A stretch of 64,000 bases of DNA from Rhynochetos jubatus. Its lineage: Eukaryota > Chordata > Aves > Eurypygiformes > Rhynochetidae. This document shows positions 24,651 to 36,922 of the stretch, in pieces; the stretch's first letter is position 1; every line of letters begins with the position of its first letter. Below the pieces are notes generated by a model. That model ran no database searches, was not told the origin of the DNA, and saw only the letters and a program-made list of their open reading frames with translations. The stretch covers positions 25,565,098 to 25,629,097 of the forward strand of contig CM050658.1 of assembly GCA_027574665.1 (NCBI GenBank). The letters run 5' to 3'. A program made the position numbers and the translations under genes.

Positions 24651-26538
24651 GTGGATTTCGACTTTCCCGGGGATACAGAGCTCTGTCTTAAGAGGCATGC
24701 AGTGCTCTGCCAAAACAAACAAGGTTTCCCTAAGAAATTCTCTCGTAGCTCTTTCCCTTTTGGAGGAAAAGGGAGAGGTTTGTTTCTAAGCTTTGCAAGC
24801 GGTCCCGCGCTCTGCCGAAAAGGGAACGAACTGCTAGAGCACAGCGAGAGAAAACAGCGTAAGCAAGTCCTTCCTAGCTCTTTCTGTTGCCGAGGAACTG
24901 TGGCACTGTTGGAACTGGAGATTGCAAGCAACACAGCGATCCGGCTGCTCTGGCACGCAGTGCTCTGCAAAGGCGCAGCAAGAAGGGACAAGAAATTCTC
25001 TCCTAACTCTTTCTGTTTGGTCGCATTACAGTGCTGCTTTAGATGTCCGTGTTCGGGCAGACGCTTCAACGAGCCGCGCATTCGAGCCTCTCCGAGCCTG
25101 TTAGCACAGAGAAGGTGACCCTGTGGATTTCGACTTTCCCGGGGATACAGAGCTCTGTCTTAAGAGGCATGCAGTGCTCTGCCAAAACAAACAAAGTTTC
25201 ACTAAGAAATTCTCTCGTAGCTCTTTCCCTTTTGGAGGAAAAGGGAGGGCTTTGTTTCTAAGCTTTGCAAGCGGTCCCGCGCTCTGCCGAAAAGGGAACG
25301 AACTGCTAGAGCACAGCGAGAGAAAACAGCGTAAGCAAGTCCTTCCTAGCTCTTTCTGTTGCCGAGGAACTGTGGCACTGTTGGAACTGGAGATTGCAAG
25401 CAACACAGCGGTCCGGCTGCTCTGGCACGCAGTGCTCTGCAAAGGCGCAGCAAGAAGGGACAAGAAATTCTCTCCTAACTCTTTCTGTTTGGTCGCATTA
25501 AAGTGCTGCTTCAGATGTCCGTGTTCGGGCAGACGCTTCAACGAGCCGCGCATTCGAGCCTCTCCGAGCCTGTTAGCACAGAGAAGGTGACCCTGTGGAT
25601 TTCGACTTTCCCGGGGATACAGAGCTCTGTCTTAAGAGGCATGCAGTGCTCTGCCAAAACAAACAAGGTTTCCCTAAGAAATTCTCTCGTAGCTCTTTCC
25701 CTTTTGGAGGAAAAGGGAGAGGTTTGTTTCTAAGCTTTGCAAGCGGTCCCGCGCTCTGCCGAAAAGGGAACGAACTGCTAGAGCACAGCGAGAGAAAACA
25801 GCGTAAGCAAGTCCTTCCTAGCTCTTTCTGTTGCCGAGGAACTGTGGCACTGTTGGAACTGGAGATTGCAAGCAACACAGCGATCCGGCTGCTCTGGCAC
25901 GCAGTGCTCTGCAAAGGCGCAGCAAGAAGGGACAAGAAATTCTCTCCTAACTCTTTCTGTTTGGTCGCATTACAGTGCTGCTTTAGATGTCCGTGTTCGG
26001 GCAGACGCTTCAACGAGCCGCGCATTCGAGCCTCTCCGAGCCTGTTAGCACAGAGAAGGTGACCCTGTGGATTTCGACTTTCCCGGGGATACAGAGCTCT
26101 GTCTTAAGAGGCATGCAGTGCTCTGCCAAAACAAACAAAGTTTCACTAAGAAATTCTCTCGTAGCTCTTTCCCTTTTGGAGGAAAAGGGAGGGCTTTGTT
26201 TCTAAGCTTTGCAAGCGGTCCCGCGCTCTGCCGAAAAGGGAACGAACTGCTAGAGCACAGCGAGAGAAAACAGCGTAAGCAAGTCCTTCCTAGCTCTTTC
26301 TGTTGCCGAGGAACTGTGGCACTGTTGGAACTGGAGATTGCAAGCAACACAGCGGTCCGGCTGCTCTGGCACGCAGTGCTCTGCAAAGGCGCAGCAAGAA
26401 GGGACAAGAAATTCTCTCCTAACTCTTTCTGTTTGGTCGCATTAAAGTGCTGCTTCAGATGTCCGTGTTCGGGCAGACGCTTCAACGAGCCGCGCATTCG
26501 AGCCTCTCCGAGCCTGTTAGCACAGAGAAGGTGACCCT
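24651..26538 (+). repeat. Recent 2-monomer (944-bp) tandem duplication
   Basis: Units 24651-25594 and 25595-26538 look essentially identical by eye. Both share a private transversion, ATTAAAGTG instead of ATTACAGTG, at about 25501 and 26445. These are the only two copies of that word I see. Linked variants AAACAAAGTTTCAC, GAGGGC and GCGGTCCGG recur in the same order. This is among the youngest events in the window. Confidence 0.85.
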
Positions 26539-29500
26539 GTGGATTTCGACTTTCCCGAGGATACAGAGCTCTGTCTTAAGAGGCATGCAGTGCTCTGCCA
26601 AAACAAACAAGGTTTCCCTAAGAAATTCTCTCGTAGCTCTTTCCCTTTTGGAGGAAAAGGGAGAGGTTTGTTTCTAAGCTTTGCAAGCGGTCCCGCGCTC
26701 TGCTGAAAAGGGAACGAACTGCTAGAGCACAGCGAGAGAAAACAGCGTAAGCAATTCCTTCCTAGCTCTTTTTGTTGCCGAGGAACCATGGCACTGTTGG
26801 AACTGGAGATTGCAAGCAACACAGCGATCCGGCTGCTCTGGCACGCAGTGCTCTGCAAAGGCGCAGCAAGAAGGGACAAGAAATTCTCTCCTAACTCTTT
26901 CTGTTTGGTCGCATTACAGTGCTGCTTCAGATGTCCGTGTTCGGGCAGACGCTTCAACGAGCCGCGCATTCGAGCCTCTCCGAGCCTGTTAGCACAGAGA
27001 AGGTGACCCTGTGGATTTCGACTTTCCCGGGGATACAGAGCTCTGTCTTAAGAGGCATGCTGTGCTCTGCCAAAACAAACAAGGTTTCACTAAGAAATTC
27101 TCTCGTAGCTCTTTCCCTTTTGGAGGAAAAGGGAGAGGTTTGTTTCTAAGCTTTGCAAGCGGTCCCGCGCTCTGCTGAAAAGGGAACGAACTGCTAGAGC
27201 ACAGCGAGAGAAAACAGCGTAAGCAATTCCTTCCTAGCTCTTTCTGTTGCCGAGGAACCGTGGCACTGTTGGAACTGGAGATTGCAAGCAACACAGCGAT
27301 CCGGCTGCTCTGGCACGCAGTGCTCTGCAAAGGCGCAGCAAGAAGGGACAAGAAATTCTCTCCTAACTCTTTCTGTTTGGTCGCATTACAGTGCTGCTTT
27401 AGATGTCCGTGTTCGGGCAGACGCTTCAACGAGCTGCGCATTCGAGCCTCTCCAAGCCTGTTAGCACAGAGAAGGTGACCCTGTGGATTTCGACTTTCCC
27501 GGGGATACAGAGCTCTGTCTTAAGAGGCATGCTGTGCTCTGCCAAAACAAACAAGGTTTCACTAAGAAATTCTCTCGTAGCTCTTTCCCTTTTGGAGGAA
27601 AAGGGAGAGGTTTGTTTCTAAGCTTTGCAAGCGGTCCCGCGCTCTGCCGAAAAGGGAACGAACTGCTAGAGCACAGCGAGAGAAAACAGCGTAAGCAATT
27701 CCTTCCTAGCTCTTTCTGTTGCAGAGGAACCGTGGCACTGTTGGAACTGGAGATTGCAAGCAACACAGCGATCTGGCTGCTCTGGCACGCAGTGCTCTGC
27801 AAAGGCGCAGCAAGAAGGGACAAGAAATTCTCTCCTAACTCTTTCTGTTTGGTCGCATTACAGTGCTGCTTCAGATGGCCGTGTTCGGGCAGACGCTTCA
27901 ACGAGCCGCGCATTCGAGCCTCTCCGAGCCTGTTAGCACAGAGAAGGTGACCCTGTGGATTTCGACTTTCCCGGGGATACAGAGCTCTGTCTTAAGAGGC
28001 ATGCTGTGCTCTGCCAAAACAAACAAGGTTTCACTAAGAAATTCTCTCGTAGCTCTTTCCCTTTTGGAGGAAAAGGGAGAGGTTTGTTTCTAAGCTTTGC
28101 AAGCGGTCCCGCGCTCTGCCGAAAAGGGAACGAACTGCTAGAGCACAACGAGAGAAAACAGCGTAAGCAAGTCCTTCCTAGCTCTTTCTGTTGCCGAGGA
28201 ACCGTGGCACTGTTGGAACTGGAGATTGCAAGCAACACAGCGATCCGGCTGCTCTGGCACGCAGTGCTCTGCAAAGGCGCAGCAAGAAGGGACAAGAAAT
28301 CCTCTCCTAACTCTTTCTGTTTGGTCGCATTACAGTGCTGCTTTAGATGACCGTGTTCGGGCAGACGCTTCAACGAGCCGCGCATTCGAGCCTCTCCGAG
28401 CCTGTTAGCACAGAGAAGGTGACCCTGTGGATTTCGACTTTCCCGGGGATACAGAGCTCTGTCTTAAGAGGCATGCAGTGCTCTGCCAAAACAAACAAGG
28501 TTTCCCTAAGAAATTCTCTCGTAGCTCTTTCCCTTTTGGAGGAAAAGGGAGAGGTTTGTTTCTAAGCTTTGCGAGCGGTCCCGCGCTCTGCCGAAAAGGG
28601 AACGAACTGCTAGAGCACAGCGAGAGAAAACAGCGTAAGCAAGTCCTTCCTAGCTCTTTCTGTTGCCGAGGAACTGTGGCACTCTTGGAACTGGAGATTG
28701 CAAGCAACACAGCGATCCGGCTGCTCTGGCACGCAGTGCTCTGCAAAGGCGCAGCAAGAAGGGACAAGAAATTCTCTCCTAACTCTTTCTCTTTGGTCGC
28801 ATTACAGTGCTGCTTGAGATGTCCGTATTCGGGCAGACGCTTCAACGAGCCGCGCATTCGAGCCTCTCCGAGCCTGTTAGCACAGAGAAGGTGACCCTGT
28901 GGATTTCGACTTTCCCGGGGATACAGAGCTCTGTCTTAAGAGGCATGCAGTGCTCTGCCAAAACAAACAAGGTTTCCCTAAGAAATTCTCTCGTAGCTCT
29001 TTCCCTTTTGGAGGAAAAGGGAGAGGTTTGTTTCTAAGCTTTGCAAGCGGTCCCGCGCTCTGCCGAAAAGGGAACGAACTGCTAGAGCACAGCGAGAGAA
29101 AACAGCGTAAGCAATTCCTTCCTAGCTCTTTCTGTTGCCGAGGAACTGTGGCACTGTTGGAACTGGAGATTGCAAGCAACACAGCGATCCGGCTGCTCTG
29201 GCACGCAGTGCTCTGCAAAGGCGCAGCAAGAAGGGACAAGAAATCCTCTCCTAACTCTTTCTGTTTGGTCGCATTACAGTGCTGCTTTAGATGACCGTGT
29301 TCGGGCAGACGCTTCAACGAGCCGCGCATTCGAGCCTCTCCGAGCCTGTTAGCACAGAGAAGGTGACCCTGTGGATTTCGACTTTCCCGGGGATACAGAG
29401 CTCTGTCTTAAGAGGCATGCAGTGCTCTGCCAAAACAAACAAGGTTTCCCTAAGAAATTCTCTCGTAGCTCTTTCCCTTTTGGAGGAAAAGGGAGAGGTT

Positions 29501-32500
29501 TGTTTCTAAGCTTTGCAAGCGGTCCCGCGCTCTGCCGAAAAGGGAAGGAACTGCTAGAGCACAGCGAGAGAAAACAGCGTAAGCAAGTCCTTCCTAGCTC
29601 TTTCTGTTGCCGAGGAACTGTGGCACTGTTGGAACTGGAGATTGCAAGCAACACAGCGGTCAGGCTGCTCTGGCACGCAGTGCTCTGCAAAGGCGCAGCA
29701 AGAAGGGACAAGAAATTCTCTCCTAACTCTTTCTGTTTGGTCGCATTACAGTGCTGCTTTAGATGTCCGTGTTCGGGCAGACGCTTCAACGAGCCGCGCA
29801 TTCGAGCCTCTCCAAGCCTGTTAGCACAGAGAAGGTGACCCTGTGGATTTCGACTTTCCCGGGGATACAGAGCTCTGTCTTAAGAGGCATGCTGTGCTCT
29901 GCCAAAACAAACAAGGTTTCACTAAGAAATTCTCTCGTAGCTCTTTCCCTTTTGGAGGAAAAGGGAGAGGTTTGTTTCTAAGCTTTGCAAGCGGTCCCGC
30001 GCTCTGCTGAAAAGGGAACGAACTGCTAGAGCACAGCGAGAGAAAACAGCGTAAGCAATTCCTTCCTAGCTCTTTCTGTTGCCGAGGAACCGTGGCACTG
30101 TTGGAACTGGAGATTGCAAGCAACACAGCGATCCGGCTGCTCTGGCACGCAGTGCTCTGCAAAGGCGCAGCAAGAAGGGACAAGAAATTCTCTCCTAACT
30201 CTTTCTGTTTGGTCGCATTACAGTGCTGCTTCAGATGGCCGTGTTCGGGCAGACGCTTCAACGAGCCGCGCATTCGAGCCTCTCCGAGCCTGTTAGCACA
30301 GAGAAGGTGACCCTGTGGATTTCGACTTTCCCGGGGATACAGAGCTCTGTCTTAAGAGGCATGCTGTGCTCTGCCAAAACAAACAAGGTTTCACTAAGAA
30401 ATTCTCTCCTAGCTCTTTCCCTTTTGGAGGAAAAGGGAGAGGTTTGTTTCTAAGCTTTGCAAGCGGTCCCGCGCTCTGCCGAAAAGGGAACGAACTGCTA
30501 GAGCACAGCGAGAGAAAACAGCGTAAGCAAGTCCTTCCTAGCTCTTTCTGTTGCCGAGGAACCGTGGCACTGTTGGAACTGGAGATTGCAAGCAACACAG
30601 CGATCCGGCTGCTCTGGCACGCAGTGCTCTGCAAAGGCGCAGCAAGAAGGGACAAGAAATTCTCTCCTAACTCTTTCTCTTTGGTCGCATTACAGTGCTG
30701 CTTCAGATGTCCGTGTTCGGGCAGACGCTTCAACGAGCCGCGCATTCGAGCCTCTCCGAGCCTGTTAGCACAGAGAAGGTGACCCTGTGGATTTCGACTT
30801 TCCCGGGGATACAGAGCTCTGTCTTAAGAGGCATGCAGTGCTCTGCCAAAACAAACAAGGTTTCCCTAAGAAATTCTCTCGTAGCTCTTTCCCTTTTGGA
30901 GGAAAAGGGAGAGGTTTGTTTCTAAGCTTTGCAAGCGGTCCCGCGCTCTGCCGAAAAGGGAACGAACTGCTAGAGCACAGCGAGAGAAAACAGCGTAAGC
31001 AAGTCCTTCCTAGCTCTTTCTGTTGCCGAGGAACTGTGGCACTGTTGGAACTGGAGATTGCAAGCAACACAGCGATCCGGCTGCTCTGGCACGCAGTGCT
31101 CTGCAAAGGCGCAGCAAGAAGGGACAAGAAATTCTCTCCTAACTCTTTCTCTTTGGTCGCATTACAGTGCTGCTTTAGATGTCCGTATTCGGGCAGACGC
31201 TTCAACGAGCCGCGCATTCGAGCCTCTCCGAGCCTGTTAGCACAGAGAAGGTGACCCTGTGGATTTCGACTTTCCCGGGGATACAGAGCTTTGTCTTAAG
31301 AGGCATGCAGTGCTCTGCCAAAACAAACAAGGTTTCCCTAAGAAATTCTCTCCTAGCTCTTTCCCTTTTGGAGGAAAAGGGAGAGGTTTGTTTCTAAGCT
31401 TTGCGAGCGGTCCCGCGCTCTGCCGAAAAGGGAACGAACTGCTAGAGCACAGCGAGAGAAAACAGCGTAAGCAATTCCTTCCTAGCTCTTTCTGTTGCCG
31501 AGGAACGGTGGCACTGTTGGAACTGCAGATTGCAAGCAACACAGCGATCCGGCTGCTCTGGCACGCAGTGCTCTGCAAAGGCGCAGCAAGAAGGGACAAG
31601 AAATTCTCTCCTAACTCTTTCTCTTTGGTCGCATTACAGTGCTGCTTTAGATGGCCGTGTTCGGGCAGACGCTTCAACGAGCCGCGCATTCGAGCCTCTC
31701 CGAGCCTGTTAGCACAGAGAAGGTGACCCTGTGGATTTCGACTTTCCTGGGGATACAGAGCTCTGTCTTAAGAGGCATGCAGTGCTCTGCCAAAACAAAC
31801 AAGGTTTCCCTAAGAAATTCTCTCGTAGCTCTTTCCCTTTTGGAGGAAAAGGGAGAGGTTTGTTTCTAAGCTTTGCAAGCGGTCCCGCGCTCTGCCGAAA
31901 AGGGAACGAACTGCTAGAGCACAGTGAGAGAAAACAGCGTAAGCAATTCCTTCCTAGCTCTTTCTGTTGCCGAGGAACTGTGGCACTGTTGGAACTGGAG
32001 ATTGCAAGCAACACAGCGATCCGGCTGCTCTGGCACGCAGTGCTCTGCAAAGGCGCAGCAAGAAGGGACAAGAAATTCTCTCCTAACTCTTTCTGTTTGG
32101 TCGCATTACAGTGCTGCTTTAGATGGCCGTGTTCGGGCAGACGCTTCAACGAGCCGCGCATTCGAGCCTCTCCGAGCCTGTTAGCACAGAGAAGGTGACC
32201 CTGTGGATTTCGACTTTCCCGGGGATACAGAGCTCTGTCTTAAGAGGCATGCTGTGCTCTGCCAAAACAAACAAGGTTTCCCTAAGAAATTCTCTCGTAG
32301 CTCTTTCCCTTTTGGAGGAAAAGGGAGAGGTTTGTTTCTAAGCTTTGCAAGCGGTCCCGCGCTCTGCTGAAAAGGGAACGAACTGCTAGAGCACAGCGAG
32401 AGAAAACAGCATAAGCAATTCCTTCCTAGCTCTTTCTGTTGCCGAGGAACCGTGGCACTGTTGGAACTGGAGATTGCAAGCAACACAGCGATCCGGCTGC

Positions 32501-32949
32501 TCTGGCACGCAGTGCTCTGCAAAGGCGCAGCAAGAAGGGACAAGAAATTCTCTCCTAACTCTTTCTGTTTGGTCGCATTACAGTGCTGCTTTAGATGTCC
32601 GTGTTCGGGCAGACACTTCAACGAGCCGCGCATTCGAGCCTCTCCGAGCCTGTTAGCACAGAGAAGGTGACCCTGTGGATTTCGACTTTCCCGGGGATAC
32701 AGAGCTCTGTCTTAAGAGGCATGCTGTGCTCTGCCAAAACAAACAAGGTTTCACTAAGAAATTCTCTCGTAGCTCTTTCCCTTTTGGAGGAAAAGGGAGA
32801 GGTTTGTTTCTAAGCTTTGCAAGCGGTCCCGCGCTCTGCTGAAAAGGGAACGAACTGCTAGAGCACAGCGAGAGAAAACAGCGTAAGCAATTCCTTCCTA
32901 GCTCTTTCTGTTGCCGAGGAACCGTGGCACTGTTGGAACTGGAGATTGC

Positions 32950-35900
32950 AAGCAACACAGCGATCCGGCTGCTCTGGCACGCAGTGCTCTGCAAAGGCGC
33001 AGCAAGAAGGGACAAGAAATTCTCTCCTAACTCTTTCTGTTTGGTCGCATTACAGTGCTGCTTTAGATATCCGTGTTCGGGCAGACGCTTCAACGAGCCG
33101 CGCATTCGAGCCTCTCCAAGCCTGTTAGCAAAGAGAAGGTGACCCTGTGGATTTCGACTTTCCCGGGGATACAGAGCTCTGTCTTAAGAGGCATGCTGTG
33201 CTCTGCCAAAACAAACAAGGTTTCACTAAGAAATTCTCTCGTATCTCTTTCCCTTTTGGAGGAAAAGGGAGAGGTTTTTTTCTAAGCTTTGCAAGCGGTC
33301 CCGCGCTCTGCCGAAAAGGGAAGGAACTGCTAGAGCACAGTGAGAGAAAACAGCGTAAGCAATTCCTTCCTAGCTCTTTCTGTTGCCGAGGAACCATGCC
33401 ACTGTTGGAACTGGAGATTGCAAGCAACACAGCGATCTGGCTGCTCTGGCACGCAGTGCTCTGCAAAGGCGCAGCAAGAAGGGACAAGAAATTCTCTCCT
33501 AACTCTTTCTGTTTGGTCGCATTACAGTGCTGCTTTAGATGTCCGTGTTCGGGCAGACGCTTCAACGAGCCGCGCATTCGAGCCTCTCCGAGCCTGTTAG
33601 CACAGAGAAGGTGACCCTGTGGATTTCGACTTTCCCGGGGATACAGAGCTCTGTCTTAAGAGGCATGCAGTGCTCTGCCAAAACAAACAAGGTTTCCCTA
33701 AGAAATTCTCTCCTAGCTCTTTCCCTTTTGGAGGAAAAGGGAGAGGTTTGTTTCTAAGCTTTGCGAGCGGTCCCGCGCTCTGCCGAAAAGGGAACGAACT
33801 GCTAGAGCACAGCGAGAGAAAACAGCGTAAGCAAGTCCTTCCTAGCTCTTTCTGTTGCCGAGGAACGGTGGCACTGTTGGAACTGGAGATTGCAAGCAAC
33901 ACAGCGGTCCGGCTGCTCTGGCACGCAGTGCTCTGCAAAGGCGCAGCAAGAAGGGACAAGAAATTCTCTCCTAACTCTTTCTCTTTGGTCGCATTACAGT
34001 GCTGCTTTAGATGGCCGTGTTCGGGCAGACGCTTTAACGAGCCGCGCATTCGAGCCTCTCCGAGCCTGTTAGCACAGAGAAGGTGACCCTGTGGATTTCG
34101 ACTTTCCCGGGGATACAGAGCTCTGTCTTAAGAGGCATGCTGTGCTCTGCCAAAACAAACAAGGTTTCACTAAGAAATTCTCTCGTAGCTCTTTCCCTTT
34201 TGGAGGAAAAGGGAGAGGTTTGTTTCTAAGCTTTGCAAGCGGTCCCGCGCTCTGCCGAAAAGGGAACGAACTGCTAGAGCACAGCGAGAGAAAACAGCGT
34301 AAGCAAGTCCTTCCTAGCTCTTTCTGTTGCCGAGGAACTGTGGCACTGTTGGAACTGGAGATTGCAAGCAACACAGCGATCCGGCTGCTCTGGCACGCAG
34401 TGCTCTGCAAAGGCGCAGCAAGAAGGGACAAGAAATTCTCTCCTAACTCTTTCTCTTTGGTCGCATTACAGTGCTGCTTTAGATGTCCGTATTCGGGCAG
34501 ACGCTTCAACGAGCCGCGCATTCGAGCCTCTCCGAGCCTGTTAGCACAGAGAAGGTGACCCTGTGGATTTCGACTTTCCCGGGGATACAGAGCTTTGTCT
34601 TAAGAGGCATGCAGTGCTCTGCCAAAACAAACAAGGTTTCCCTAAGAAATTCTCTCCTAGCTCTTTCCCTTTTGGAGGAAAAGGGAGAGGTTTGTTTCTA
34701 AGCTTTGCGAGCGGTCCCGCGCTCTGCCGAAAAGGGAACGAACTGCTAGAGCACAGCGAGAGAAAACACCGTAAGCAATTCCTTCCTAGCTCTTTCTGTT
34801 GCCGAGGAACGGTGGCACTGTTGGAACTGGAGATTGCAAGCAACACAGCGGTCCGGCTGCTCTGGCACGCAGTGCTCTGCAAAGGCGCAGCAAGAAGGGA
34901 CAAGAAATTCTCTCCTAACTCTTTCTGTTTGGTCGCATTACAGTGCTGCTTTAGATATCCGTGTTCGGGCAGACGCTTCAACGAGCCGCGCATTCGAGCC
35001 TCTCCAAGCCTGTTAGCAAAGAGAAGGTGACCCTGTGGATTTCGACTTTCCCGGGGATACAGAGCTCTGTCTTAAGAGGCATGCTGTGCTCTGCCAAAAC
35101 AAACAAGGTTTCACTAAGAAATTCTCTCGTAGCTCTTTCCCTTTTGGAGGAAAAGGGAGAGGTTTTTTTCTAAGCTTTGCAAGCGGTCCCGCGCTCTGCC
35201 GAAAAGGGAAGGAACTGCTAGAGCACAGTGAGAGAAAACAGCGTAAGCAATTCCTTCCTAGCTCTTTCTGTTGCCGAGGAACCATGCCACTGTTGGAACT
35301 GGAGATTGCAAGCAACACAGCGATCTGGCTGCTCTGGCACGCAGTGCTCTGCAAAGGCGCAGCAAGAAGGGACAAGAAATTCTCTCCTAACTCTTTCTGT
35401 TTGGTCGCATTACAGTGCTGCTTTAGATGTCCGTGTTCGGGCAGACGCTTCAACGAGCCGCGCATTCGAGCCTCTCCGAGCCTGTTAGCACAGAGAAGGT
35501 GACCCTGTGGATTTCGACTTTCCCGGGGATACAGAGCTTTGTCTTAAGAGGCATGCAGTGCTCTGCCAAAACAAACAAGGTTTCCCTAAGAAATTCTCTC
35601 CTAGCTCTTTCCCTTTTGGAGGAAAAGGGAGAGGTTTGTTTCTAAGCTTTGCGAGCGGTCCCGCGCTCTGCCGAAAAGGGAACGAACTGCTAGAGCACAG
35701 CGAGAGAAAACAGCGTAAGCAAGTCCTTCCTAGCTCTTTCTGTTGCCGAGGAACGGTGGCACTGTTGGAACTGGAGATTGCAAGCAACACAGCGGTCAGG
35801 CTGCTCTGGCACGCAGTGCTCTGCAAAGGCGCAGCAAGAAGGGACAAGAAATTCTCTCCTAACTCTTTCTCTTTGGTCGCATTACAGTGCTGCTTTAGAT

Positions 35901-35970
35901 GGCCGTGTTCGGGCAGACGCTTCAACGAGCCGCGCATTCGAGCCTCTCCGAGCCTGTTAGCACAGAGAAG
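32950..35970 (+). repeat. 4-monomer duplication (1,888-bp offset)
   Basis: Private words recur 1,888 bp apart: GATATCC at 33066 and 34954, TTAGCAAAGAG near 33127 and 35015, GGTTTTTTTC near 33271 and 35159, and CCATGCCAC near 33394 and 35282. The two segments differ at few sites, one being GTATCTCTTT versus GTAGCTCTTT. Similarity fades about one unit either side. Confidence 0.8.
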
Positions 35971-36922
35971 GTGACCCTGTGGATTTCGACTTTCCCGGGG
36001 ATCCAGAGCTCTGTCTTAAGAGGCATGCAGTGCTCTGCCAAAACAAACAAGGTTTCCCTAAGAAATTCTCTCGTAGCTCTTTCCCTTTTGGAGGAAAAGG
36101 GAGAGGTTTGTTTCTAAGCTTTGCAAGCGGTCCCGCGCTCTGCCGAAAAGGGAACGAACTGCTAGAGCACAGCGAGAGAAAACAGCGTAAGCAATTCCTT
36201 CCTAGCTCTTTCTGTTGCCGAGGAACCGTGGCACTGTTGGAACTGGAGATTGCAAGCAACACAGCGATCCGGCTGCTCTGGCACGCAGTGCTCTGCAAAG
36301 GCGCAGCAAGAAGGGACAAGAAATTCTCTCCTAACTCTTTCTGTTTGGTCGCATTACAGTGCTGCTTTAGATGTCCGTGTTCGGGCAGACGCTTCAACGA
36401 GCCGCGCATTCGAGCCTCTCCGAGCCTGTTAGCACAGAGAAGGTGACCCTGTGGATTTCGACTTTCCCGGGGATACAGAGCTCTGTCTTAAGAGGCATGC
36501 TGTGCTCTGCCAAAACAAACAAGGTTTCCCTAAGAAATTCTCTCGTAGCTCTTTCCCTTTTGGAGGAAAAGGGAGAGGTTTGTTTCTAAGCTTTGCAAGC
36601 GGTCCCGCGCTCTGCCGAAAAGGGAACGAACTGCTAGAGCACAGCGAGAGAAAACAGCGTAAGCAAGTCCTTCCTAGCTCTTTCTGTTGCCGAGGAACCG
36701 TGGCACTGTTGGAACTGGAGATTGCAAGCAACACAGCGATCCGGCTGCTCTGGCACGCAGTGCTCTGCAAAGGCGCAGCAAGAAGGGACAAGAAATTCTC
36801 TCCTAACTCTTTCTCTTTGGTCGCATTACAGTGCTGCTTCAGATGTCCGTGTTCGGGCAGACGCTTCAACGAGCCGCGCATTCGAGCCTCTCCGAGCCTG
36901 TTAGCACAGAGAAGGTGACCCT

